Shown piece after piece: positions 1-6,825 of a stretch of DNA of 24,807 bases. The stretch is from an uncultured Oscillospiraceae bacterium. Lineage in GTDB: Bacteria > Bacillota > Clostridia > Oscillospirales > Oscillospiraceae. Each line of letters opens with the position of its first letter. Positions within the stretch are counted from its first letter, which is position 1. The stretch spans positions 1-24,807 of the forward strand of contig CAAGIE010000097.1 in the NCBI GenBank assembly GCA_900769835.1. Direction: 5' to 3'. The notes under the pieces were generated by a model. It ran no database searches. It was not told the DNA's origin and saw nothing but the letters and a program-made list of their open reading frames with translations. Both the position numbers and the translations under genes were made by a program.

Positions 1-207
1 CAGAGAGTAGATACCGGTGGTCTCGGTAATGGCACAGCCCAGGATCATATTGGTACGCAGAGTGCCGGAAGTTTCGGGCTGACGAGCCATACCCTCCAGA
101 GCCTTACCAACGGCATTGCCTTCGCCCATTGCGGGGCCGATTGCACCGATGCCCATACACAGACCTGCGCCGATTGCTTTTGCGGCCATCATAATTGCTT
201 CATTCAT
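1..207 (-). CDS. atpE: ATP synthase F0 subunit c (partial, C-terminus cut by window edge)
   Basis: This gene encodes the membrane rotor subunit of F-type ATP synthase, which carries the coupling ion through the membrane. It was read directly from the complement: ATG at 207, preceded by GGAGGTAAC. The 69 visible residues start MNEAIMMAAKAIGAG. The first glycine-rich helix runs from about 11 to 40, the polar loop RQPE lies at 42-45, and the second helix carries AITETTGIYSL at 59-69, with the ion-binding carboxylate at E62. Residue E29, four after P25, corresponds to Q32 of the Ilyobacter tartaricus rotor, where many H+-type subunits have a small residue. E29, E62, T63 and Y67 together resemble the two-carboxylate Na+ motif known from Fusobacterium nucleatum. 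Only the last 15-20 residues should be missing. The gene follows atpB by 30 bases in the same operon. The family assignment is very secure; ion specificity is inference. Confidence 0.96.
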   Translation of the reverse strand, partial: MNEAIMMAAKAIGAGLCMGIGAIGPAMGEGNAVGKALEGMARQPETSGTLRTNMILGCAITETTGIYSL

Positions 208-237
208 AGTTGTTACCTCCAAATGTTATATAGAATT

Positions 238-1131
238 TTACGGTTTTACTTCTTCAGGGGGCGGGCAGGCACCTGCGATATAGACCATGCTCAAAAGGCT
301 GAACACGAAGGCCTGCACAAAGCCGGAAAACAGATCGAAATACACGCTTAATACGCCGGGAATACCAAATTGCAGCACGGGGATCTCCACATCTCCCAGC
401 AGGTTCAGGTACATCAGCACACCTGCTATACCCACCATGGTGAAGATGACGCCGACCACCTTTGCCACCAGATCCCGCTTCTTGAATTTGCGGACGAACA
501 GGAACACTGCCACCGCTACGAAAAGGATCGGCCACACAATCGTCCGGCTCACAAAGCTCAAAAGCGCAGTGGATGCCAGAGAAAGGGCGGTGTAAATAAT
601 CATTGTAATGATGCTGCCGCCGGCCACGTTGCCGAAATGACGGAACGCCATTGCCACAGGCTGGGCGATCTCCGAAACCACATTCATGGGGGTCATCACC
701 ACGATAGGCTCTGTAAAGCCCTTGAGCCAGCCCAGCAGGCCGTTTCGCTTAATGGACTGATACCAGATGATCACGCTGGTCATTACCGCCCAGACCAGCA
801 CCACCGCCAGGTCTGCCGTCGTGGATCGCAGAAAACCGGTCATACCGATCAGACTGCCCAAAATGGAGGACAGGAAGATCGTGCCGATATACGGCCCCCA
901 GCCGATATTGTGGGCGCCCATAGTGTCGGACACCAGATTCATCAGCATTTCCACGCCTTTTTCCGTCAGCACCTGCAAGGCGCCGGGGCGTTTTTTCAGG
1001 TTTCTGCCCAGCAGTACACCCGCAACGCCCAACAACAGAGTGACGACAAACAAGGAGAGGATGGTTTCGGTGATGATCACCGGCCCGAATTGCCACAACG
1101 CTTTTGCGCCGCTTACTTCAATTCCGCTCAT
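238..1131 (-). CDS. atpB: ATP synthase F0 subunit a
   Basis: This is the stator subunit that forms the ion half-channels against the c-ring. The 297 residues contain the family landmarks: a first helix near 19-41, PGALQ at 49-53, TADLAVVLVW at 105-114, LKGFTEPIVVMTPMN at 136-150, the essential arginine R164 in FRHFGN, and the last helix YFDLFSGFVQAFVFSLL at 264-280. The RHFGN form rather than RLFGN is typical of Clostridia. R164 and Q273 are 109 residues apart, against about 42 between the equivalent E. coli residues. The extra segment (about 190-250) holds two hydrophobic stretches, 198-213 and 225-245, around a basic loop, RKFKKRD. The start ATG overlaps the upstream atpI-like stop by four bases (ATGA), implying translational coupling. 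Family assignment is very secure; the insertion is treated as a finding. Confidence 0.96.
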   Translation of the reverse strand: MSGIEVSGAKALWQFGPVIITETILSLFVVTLLLGVAGVLLGRNLKKRPGALQVLTEKGVEMLMNLVSDTMGAHNIGWGPYIGTIFLSSILGSLIGMTGFLRSTTADLAVVLVWAVMTSVIIWYQSIKRNGLLGWLKGFTEPIVVMTPMNVVSEIAQPVAMAFRHFGNVAGGSIITMIIYTALSLASTALLSFVSRTIVWPILFVAVAVFLFVRKFKKRDLVAKVVGVIFTMVGIAGVLMYLNLLGDVEIPVLQFGIPGVLSVYFDLFSGFVQAFVFSLLSMVYIAGACPPPEEVKP

Positions 1132-1523
1132 GCATCCCCCTTCTTTCTAAAAAACTCACTGAGCATCAGCACGGGGCGCACAAACACCAGCGGCAGCGCC
1201 AGCGCCACCACATTGGCTCCCAGCCAGATACTCACCAGCAGGACTGCGATCAGTCCGGCAAAACGCAGTGCGGAGGAGGTTCGGATCATTTTCTGCGCCT
1301 GGGTCACATCCCCCGCTTCTGCCCGATCCGATGCCAGCATCACTGCCACTGCCATCATAAAATGGTTCGCAATTGTGACAAAGCAGCCCACCAGCGCGCC
1401 CCAAAGGACGTTCATTTGAAAGCGCTGCAACGCCACAAACACGCCCACCATTGCGCCTGTGAGGATCACCTCACCAATGGCAACGATGGCCGTTTCTTTC
1501 ATTACGATTTTACGCGAATCCAT
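1128..1523 (-). CDS. atpI: ATP synthase subunit I-like membrane protein
   Basis: A 131-residue integral membrane protein lying between the AtpZ-like gene and atpB. Four hydrophobic segments are visible: about 10-32, 38-64, 85-102 and 104-120, with a polar stretch (ASDRAEAGDVTQAQKM) between the second and third. Size, topology and position match the ATP synthase I family, which helps assemble the c-ring or supports cation supply in several bacteria. There is no catalytic motif. It starts nine bases after the AtpZ-like gene and its stop overlaps the atpB start by four bases. The family diverges quickly, so the call rests on topology and operon position more than on sequence motifs. Confidence 0.8.
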   Translation of the reverse strand: MDSRKIVMKETAIVAIGEVILTGAMVGVFVALQRFQMNVLWGALVGCFVTIANHFMMAVAVMLASDRAEAGDVTQAQKMIRTSSALRFAGLIAVLLVSIWLGANVVALALPLVFVRPVLMLSEFFRKKGDA

Positions 1524-1532
1524 AAATACTCC

Positions 1533-1781
1533 TCAATCGTGTTCGTTAAAATATACGGGTGGATCTTTTTCCCGGGGCTGCATGGTATCTGCGGTTTTTA
1601 AGATGGCTAAAAAGCCTCTCACGCCGGCGATGATGCCCACCACCGCACCGACAACGACTACCCAATTTCCCCAGGAGAACTGATTTTTCAGCCAGAGCGA
1701 AAGCAAAACGCACGCCGCCGGAGGCAGTAATGCGCTGAGCCCCAGCTGGGACAGCCACACCAGCAACTTTACGTCTTTCAC
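1533..1781 (-). CDS. atpZ: AtpZ/AtpI-family small membrane protein
   Basis: An 82-residue protein with two transmembrane helices, about 7-31 and 38-61, joined by a short polar loop and followed by a hydrophilic tail. This is the usual form of the AtpZ family (first gene of many F-type ATP synthase operons), proposed to work with AtpI in cation movement or rotor assembly. The start is GTG at 1781, preceded by GGGAGG at 1789-1794 at good spacing. It is the first gene after the consensus promoter at 1812-1840, so it opens the atp operon. Family membership is likely; precise function is not visible in the sequence. Confidence 0.78.
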   Translation of the reverse strand: MKDVKLLVWLSQLGLSALLPPAACVLLSLWLKNQFSWGNWVVVVGAVVGIIAGVRGFLAILKTADTMQPREKDPPVYFNEHD

Positions 1782-1811
1782 TCCGGCACCTCCCGTTGGT
1801 ATATTTGGATT

Positions 1812-1840
1812 ATTATACCATTTTTCCTCCCACTGTTCAA
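1812..1840 (-). promoter_or_regulatory. Promoter of the atp operon
   Basis: On the minus strand, TTGAAC (1835-1840) and a perfect TATAAT (1812-1817) are separated by exactly 17 bases. Transcription would start near 1805, about 25 bases before the GTG of the atpZ-like gene. A GTTCA/TGAAC inverted repeat (1835-1839 and 1851-1855) overlaps the -35 box; its meaning is unknown. Confidence 0.88.
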
Positions 1841-1889
1841 GATATTTCTATGAACAATCCTTATTATTCCCGGTTTTTGAAAAAGTTAC

Positions 1890-1903
1890 GAAAAGTACTT
1901 TTC
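1890..1903. promoter_or_regulatory. 14-bp perfect palindrome upstream of recD2
   Basis: GAAAAGTACTTTTC reads the same on both strands. It lies about 57 bases before the recD2 start, in the AT-rich divergent region between the atp and recD2 operons, and just before a weak -35-like TTGGAC at 1905-1910. It may be an operator for recD2. It does not resemble the LexA boxes known to me. No strong -10 box could be fixed for recD2; weak options are TAAACT at 1922-1927 and TATGCA at 1929-1934. Confidence 0.35.
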
Positions 1904-1960
1904 ATTGGACTGAAAATATTGTAAACTGTATGCATACGACGAAGAAGGAGGCAAGCGTCC

Positions 1961-4168
1961 ATGGCAGAGCAGGAACTGCAGATCTTGCAGGGTACGATCC
2001 AGGCAGTGGTGTACCAGAATTACGAAAACGGATACAGTGTCCTGCGGCTTTCCTGCCGGGACGGACAGACTGCCACGGTGGTGGGTACCATTCCCCTGCC
2101 GGTGGTGGGCGAGCAATTACTGGTGACGGGAAAATGGAGCAGTCACTCCAACTACGGTCGGCAGTTCGAGGCGGAATTTCTGGAACGGCTGATGCCCCAG
2201 ACCGCCCTGGAGATCCAGACCTATCTTGCCAGCCGTGTCATTAAGGGCATCGGCCCCCGCACCGCCGCCCGCATCGTGGCGAAATTCGGCGACGACACCC
2301 TGCGGATCCTGGAGCAGGAGCCGGAGCGTCTGAGCGAAGTTTCCGGCATTTCCCTGCAAAAAGCCAAGGAATTCGGCGCCGCTTTCCGCACCCAGGTGGG
2401 TCTGCGAAACCTTCTGGAATTCTTCAATTTGCACCATTTACCCGCAGAACTTGCGGTGCTGGTGTATAAGCGTTACGGCGAATATGCCGTGGATCTGTTG
2501 TGCGACGACCCCTATCTTTTAATGGATGAGGAATGGGATGCGCCCTTTGGCGCCGTGGATCGGTTTGCCATTGAAATGGGTGTGGCAGGCGACGATATCC
2601 GCCGCATTCAGGCCGGTCTGCTCTTTGAACTGCGCTACAATCGCTCCGGCGGTCACAGTTTCCTGCCGGAAGAAAAACTGGCCGCCGCCACTGCGCAACT
2701 TTTGACGGTGGAGGTAGCGGACACCCGGGCGGCGATGGAGCAGATGCTGGAGGAAAAGAAACTCTATCGGGATACCTTAGCGGGCATTTCCGTAATCTAT
2801 CTGCCTGCGCTTTATCAGGCGGAATGCTTCTGCACCCGCAGTCTTTTAGCCTTCGCGCAAAACACCTTCCCCACCCCGCGGAATTTTGAAAAGATACTGG
2901 CAAGCGCCGCTTCTGCGGCACAGATCTCCTACTCCCCCCAGCAGGAAACTGCCATTCGGGAGGCGGCTACCAGCGGGCTTTTGCTGCTCACCGGCGGCCC
3001 CGGCACGGGTAAAACCACCATCGTCAACGGCATTTTGTCCCTCTACGATAAATTAGGCATCCGCTATGCACTGGCGGCCCCCACAGGTCGTGCCGCCCAG
3101 CGGATTACGGAAGTCACCGGACGGGACGCTTCCACCATCCACCGCCTTTTGGAGGCGGGCATCGATCCTGCCACCGGCAAACTGTTTTTCCAGAAAGATC
3201 AGTCCGATCCTCTGGATGCAGAGGCGGTGATCGTGGACGAGATGTCCATGGTGGATATCGAACTTTTATATCATCTTCTCTCCGCCATTCGTCCCGGCAC
3301 CCGATTGGTGCTGGTGGGCGACCCGGATCAGCTTCCTCCCGTAGGCCCCGGCTCTCCGTTCCGGGATATGCTTCGCAGCAACCTCCTGCCCTCTGTGCGT
3401 TTGACTCAGATTTTCCGTCAGGCGCAGGAAAGCCTGATCGTTATGAATGCCCATCGGGTCAATCAGGGACAGATGCCGGAATTGAAGAATGTGAAGAACG
3501 ACTTTTTCTTCCTGCCCGCCCGTTCGGAAATGGAGGCGGCTGACCTGATCCGCGGTCTTTGCGCCACCCGTCTGCCCACAAAAATGGGCATCCCCTCCGG
3601 TGAAATTCAGGTGCTGTCCCCCACCAAAAAGGGTGGCGCCGGCACGGTCAACCTGAACCGTCTTTTGCAGGAGAGTCTGAACCCCTTTGCTCCCAACAAG
3701 AAAGAGCATCGCTTCGGCGAGGTCACTTTCCGGGAGGGTGATCGGGTCATGCAGATCCGCAACAACTATGACATTCTCTGGCAGAATTTGCAAGAAAACA
3801 CCGTGGGTAACGGCATTTTCAACGGTGACGTGGGTACCATCTTAGAGGTGGATCTCCCCGCCCAGCTCATCACCGTGGACTTTGACGGCCGTGTTGCCGG
3901 TTATGAATTTAACCAACTCAACGAACTGGAACCCGCCTATGCCATGACCGTTCACAAGAGTCAGGGCAGTGAATATCGGGCGGTGGTGCTTTCTGCATGG
4001 AACGCCTCCCCTTACCTGCTCAGCCGCAGTATCCTCTACACCGCCATCACCCGCGCAAGGGAATTGCTGGTGATCGTAGGACGGGAGGAAACGGTGCGGA
4101 CGATGACGGAAAATGCCAACACCGGTCGCCGTTACACCGGTCTGAAACTCCGTCTGCAGCGAGGTTAA
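1961..4168 (+). CDS. recD2: RecD2-type ATP-dependent DNA helicase (YrrC family)
   Basis: A 5'-3' superfamily 1B helicase of the RecBC-independent RecD2 group, involved in DNA repair and replication fork maintenance. The 735 residues show an N-terminal domain, helix-hairpin-helix elements from about 94 to 130 (IKGIGPRTAARI), Walker A GGPGTGKTT at 345-353, Walker B with DE at 426-427 (VIVDEMSMVD), motif III VGDPDQLPPVG near 455-465, a C-terminal YAMTVHKSQGSEY near 657-669, and motif VI YTAITRAREL near 691-700. The long N-terminal region with HhH repeats separates it from RecD of RecBCD. ATG 1961 has AAGGAGG nine bases upstream. It is the first gene of a plus-strand operon; its stop is one base before comF. 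The family call is very secure; the biological role is inferred from characterised relatives. Confidence 0.95.
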   Translation: MAEQELQILQGTIQAVVYQNYENGYSVLRLSCRDGQTATVVGTIPLPVVGEQLLVTGKWSSHSNYGRQFEAEFLERLMPQTALEIQTYLASRVIKGIGPRTAARIVAKFGDDTLRILEQEPERLSEVSGISLQKAKEFGAAFRTQVGLRNLLEFFNLHHLPAELAVLVYKRYGEYAVDLLCDDPYLLMDEEWDAPFGAVDRFAIEMGVAGDDIRRIQAGLLFELRYNRSGGHSFLPEEKLAAATAQLLTVEVADTRAAMEQMLEEKKLYRDTLAGISVIYLPALYQAECFCTRSLLAFAQNTFPTPRNFEKILASAASAAQISYSPQQETAIREAATSGLLLLTGGPGTGKTTIVNGILSLYDKLGIRYALAAPTGRAAQRITEVTGRDASTIHRLLEAGIDPATGKLFFQKDQSDPLDAEAVIVDEMSMVDIELLYHLLSAIRPGTRLVLVGDPDQLPPVGPGSPFRDMLRSNLLPSVRLTQIFRQAQESLIVMNAHRVNQGQMPELKNVKNDFFFLPARSEMEAADLIRGLCATRLPTKMGIPSGEIQVLSPTKKGGAGTVNLNRLLQESLNPFAPNKKEHRFGEVTFREGDRVMQIRNNYDILWQNLQENTVGNGIFNGDVGTILEVDLPAQLITVDFDGRVAGYEFNQLNELEPAYAMTVHKSQGSEYRAVVLSAWNASPYLLSRSILYTAITRARELLVIVGREETVRTMTENANTGRRYTGLKLRLQRG

Positions 4169-4169
4169 T

Positions 4170-4826
4170 ATGCTGAAACGCCTATGGATTCTGCTGTTTC
4201 CGCCCAAGTGCGTCCACTGCGGAAAGTTACTGGCAGACAACGAAACAGACTTATGCACCCACTGCCGGGCAAACGCACCGGTTTTTGAAAAATCAAATTT
4301 CCGCATTTCCTTTGTTGCGAATTGGACTGCGGTGTGGTATTATAATGATAATGTACGCAACGGCATCCTGCGATTTAAATTCTCGAAACGCCGCAGTTAT
4401 GCCAACGCCTACGGCCGCTATCTTGCCATGAAACTGATGACCATCGGGAAAACAGACTTTGATCTGCTCACCTGGGTCACCACCGGACGGAAAAGAAAGC
4501 GCAAACGAGGCTACGACCATGCCGAACTGATTGCGCGGTCTGTGGCAAAGGAACTGGGTGTGGAGGCAATTCGGGTTTTGAAAAAGATCCGCAACACCGC
4601 GCCGCAATCCACCTTTTCCACCGCCGCCCAACGACGCGCCAACATTTTGGGCGCATACAAAGTATCCGATCCCAGACTGGTGGCAAACAAGCGCATTCTG
4701 GTGATCGACGATATTATCACCACCGGTGCCACCGCATCGGAATGTGCAAAAACTTTGCTGACCGCAGGCGCCAAAGAGGTGCGTTTTGCCGCTGTGGCCG
4801 TGGCCAGCCACGATACCAAAAAATAA
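4170..4826 (+). CDS. comF: ComF-family amidophosphoribosyltransferase-like protein
   Basis: A 218-residue protein with an N-terminal zinc-ribbon (C14-x2-C17 and C29-x2-C32) followed by a phosphoribosyltransferase fold with the PRPP-binding motif VIDDIITTGAT at 178-188. The combination is diagnostic of ComF/GntX. In Bacillus and Haemophilus ComF is needed for DNA uptake in natural transformation, probably on the cytoplasmic side; its substrate is unknown. A very basic patch (RKRKRKR, 107-113) precedes the conserved GYDHAELIA segment. It starts one base after recD2, so the two are transcribed together, which would fit a role in handling single-stranded DNA. No other competence genes are in the window, so competence itself cannot be inferred. 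Confidence 0.93.
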   Translation: MLKRLWILLFPPKCVHCGKLLADNETDLCTHCRANAPVFEKSNFRISFVANWTAVWYYNDNVRNGILRFKFSKRRSYANAYGRYLAMKLMTIGKTDFDLLTWVTTGRKRKRKRGYDHAELIARSVAKELGVEAIRVLKKIRNTAPQSTFSTAAQRRANILGAYKVSDPRLVANKRILVIDDIITTGATASECAKTLLTAGAKEVRFAAVAVASHDTKK

Positions 4827-4843
4827 TGTGTAGGTGAACCTTT

Positions 4844-5893
4844 ATGGCATTCTTTACCAACGACCTGGGTGTGGACCTGGGTACCTCCCACGTGCTGATC
4901 TACGCGCTGGATCGGGGCGTTGTGGTTCGGGAGCCCTCTGTGGTGGCTCTGGACCGAAACACCGGCAAACTCCTGCAAGTAGGCGCTTCTGCCCGTAATA
5001 TGCTGGGTCGTACCCCCGGCAACGTGGCCGCTTTACAGCCTCTCCAGTACGGCGTGATCTCCGATCAGGAGATGACCGTGAAGATGCTGCAGCAGATGTT
5101 TGCTTCTGCTTCCCGCAAGTCCATCTTTGCTTCCAAGCCCAGAGTGATCATCAGCGTCCCCAGCGGTGTCACAGAAGTGGAAGAGCGAACTGTGATCAAC
5201 GCCGCCATTGAGGCCGGCGCCCGCCGTGTGTACCTGATTGAAGAGCCTTTGGCCGCCGCCCTGGGCGCAGGTCTGGATCTGAGCGGCGCAAAGGGTCAGA
5301 TGGTGGTGGATATCGGCGCAGGCACCACAGATATTGCTGTGCTGTCTATGAATGCCGTTGCCAACGCATCCTCTATCCGCACCGCCGGTGACGCTTTCGA
5401 CGAGGCCATCGCCCGCCACCTGCGTAAGAATTTCAGCCTGATCATCGGCAAGACCACCGCCGAGGATGTTAAGATCCAGATCGGTTGTGTGCTTCCCAGA
5501 AGCGAGAACATCGTTATGTCCGTCAAGGGTCGCGATGCCAAGAGCGGCATCCCCAAGGAAGTTCAGGTGTCCTCTGCGGACATTTATGAAGCGCTGAAGC
5601 GTCCCGCACGTCAGATCGCAGACGAGGTAGCCGCGGTGATCGAGAATGCCACCCCCGAACTTGCCAGCGATGTATATGAAAACGGCATCGTACTTACCGG
5701 CGGTTGCAGTCAGATCTGGGGTATGGACGTGCTGATCGGCAGTCGTGTAGGCACCACCTGCACCCTGGCAGACGATCCGGAAGCCTGCGTAGCCTACGGC
5801 TGCGGCAAGAGCCTTGCCTGGATCAACCGCATGAACGAAGGCCCCATCAACCTGGCTCGTCAGCGGATCCTCCGCAGACGGATGGAACAGTAA
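4844..5893 (+). CDS. mreB: MreB/Mbl-family actin-like protein
   Basis: A bacterial actin homologue of 349 residues, the normal MreB length. It shows the phosphate-1 loop DLGVDLGTSH (7-16), the phosphate-2 loop VVDIGAGTTDIAV (154-166) and the adenosine motif VLTGGCSQ (283-290). MreB polymers at the inner membrane guide the peptidoglycan elongation machinery. The neighbours are comF and recD2; mreC and mreD are not adjacent, so this could be an Mbl- or MreBH-like paralogue rather than the primary MreB. The adenosine motif has Cys-Ser where many MreBs have small residues, and GTSH replaces the more common GTAN. It starts 17 bases after comF with a weak AGGTG ribosome binding site and ends just before a bidirectional terminator. 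The family is certain; the paralogue type is not. Confidence 0.9.
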   Translation: MAFFTNDLGVDLGTSHVLIYALDRGVVVREPSVVALDRNTGKLLQVGASARNMLGRTPGNVAALQPLQYGVISDQEMTVKMLQQMFASASRKSIFASKPRVIISVPSGVTEVEERTVINAAIEAGARRVYLIEEPLAAALGAGLDLSGAKGQMVVDIGAGTTDIAVLSMNAVANASSIRTAGDAFDEAIARHLRKNFSLIIGKTTAEDVKIQIGCVLPRSENIVMSVKGRDAKSGIPKEVQVSSADIYEALKRPARQIADEVAAVIENATPELASDVYENGIVLTGGCSQIWGMDVLIGSRVGTTCTLADDPEACVAYGCGKSLAWINRMNEGPINLARQRILRRRMEQ

Positions 5894-5898
5894 CAAAA

Positions 5899-5928
5899 AA
5901 CCACCTTTGGAACAATCCAAAGGTGGTT
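5899..5928. terminator. Bidirectional intrinsic terminator between mreB-family gene and rsgA
   Basis: The arms at 5899-5911 and 5916-5928 form a 13-bp perfect stem around the ACAA loop. The stem is flanked by an A-run on the left and a T-run on the right, so it can end transcription in both directions. It sits between the converging mreB-family gene (stop 5891-5893) and rsgA (stop 5932-5934), only a few bases from each. Confidence 0.93.
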
Positions 5929-5931
5929 TTC

Positions 5932-6825
5932 TTATTTCATTTCCCAGGGTTTTATCTGGCTATACTGCTCATAGAGCCGCAAATAACTTTCATAGCGGGT
6001 CTTTTCGATCTGACCCTCCTCCACCGCTTTTCGGACACTGCAGCCCGGCTCTGCGCGGTGGGTGCAGTCGTGGAACTGGCACTGCCCCAGGTAGGGAGCA
6101 AAGTCCGGAAACGCATACTGGAGGTTTTCCTTCAGGATCACGTCCATCTGCTCCGTATCGAAGGAGGAAAAACCGGGGGTATCCGCCACATAAGTATCCC
6201 CGTCCAGACAGTAAAGTTCCACGTGGCGGGTGGTATGTCGGCCGCGACCCAGTTTTTCGGACACCTGACCGGTGGCCAACTCCAGTTGGGGACACAGACT
6301 GTTGAGCATACTGCTCTTTCCCACACCGGTATTGCCGGTAAAGGCGGTGACTTTGCCTTTCAAAAGCGCCCGCAGTTCCTCCACGCCCTCGCCGGTGACG
6401 GCGCTGGTGCGGATCACCGGGATGCCCGCGTGGGTGTAGATCTTTACAAGATCTACCGCAGGATCCAGATCGCACTTATTGACGCACAGATACACCGGCA
6501 CTTCCTGCTCACCTGCAATGGCCGCAACCCGATCAATGAGAAAGGGCTCGGTGACGGGATTGACATTGGAGGCGAACACCACCAGCGCATCGATATTGGC
6601 CACTGCGGGGCGGACAAATCGATTTTTCCGGGGCAGGATCTTTTCCACCATACCCTTGCCGTTTTCCACGGTAATCTCCACCGCATCACCCGTCAGGGGG
6701 GTCTGCCGCTCCTTGCGAAGACTGCCGCGACCCCGGCAGGTGATCACACCCGCCGGCGTTTGCACATCATAAAATCCACTGAGAGACCGCACGATACGGC
6801 CTGTCATTTTTTCTGTCATAGGCAT
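5932..6825 (-). CDS. rsgA: Small ribosomal subunit biogenesis GTPase RsgA
   Basis: A circularly permuted GTPase that assists late maturation of the 30S subunit. The 297 residues hold an N-terminal OB fold, then the permuted GTPase motifs in the order G4 NKCD (116-119), G1 GNTGVGKS (164-171) and G3 DTPG (215-218), and a C-terminal zinc module C249/C254/H256/C262. This motif order is unique to the RsgA/YlqF-type families. The ATG at 6825 overlaps the prkC stop (TGATG) and is preceded by GAGGAA; an in-frame ATG two codons later is less well spaced. It is the last gene of the superoperon and ends in the hairpin terminator. Bacillus RsgA (CpgA) is a PrkC substrate, which fits the pairing. In Bacillus rpe and a thiamine pyrophosphokinase gene follow; here they do not. 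Confidence 0.96.
   Translation of the reverse strand: MPMTEKMTGRIVRSLSGFYDVQTPAGVITCRGRGSLRKERQTPLTGDAVEITVENGKGMVEKILPRKNRFVRPAVANIDALVVFASNVNPVTEPFLIDRVAAIAGEQEVPVYLCVNKCDLDPAVDLVKIYTHAGIPVIRTSAVTGEGVEELRALLKGKVTAFTGNTGVGKSSMLNSLCPQLELATGQVSEKLGRGRHTTRHVELYCLDGDTYVADTPGFSSFDTEQMDVILKENLQYAFPDFAPYLGQCQFHDCTHRAEPGCSVRKAVEEGQIEKTRYESYLRLYEQYSQIKPWEMK

Noticed and set aside
6436..6456. 9-bp perfect inverted repeat with a 3-base spacer (GTAGATCTT...AAGATCTAC) inside rsgA
   Set aside because: It lies within well-conserved coding sequence, has no T-run after it and no nearby start, so a terminator or operator role is not supported.
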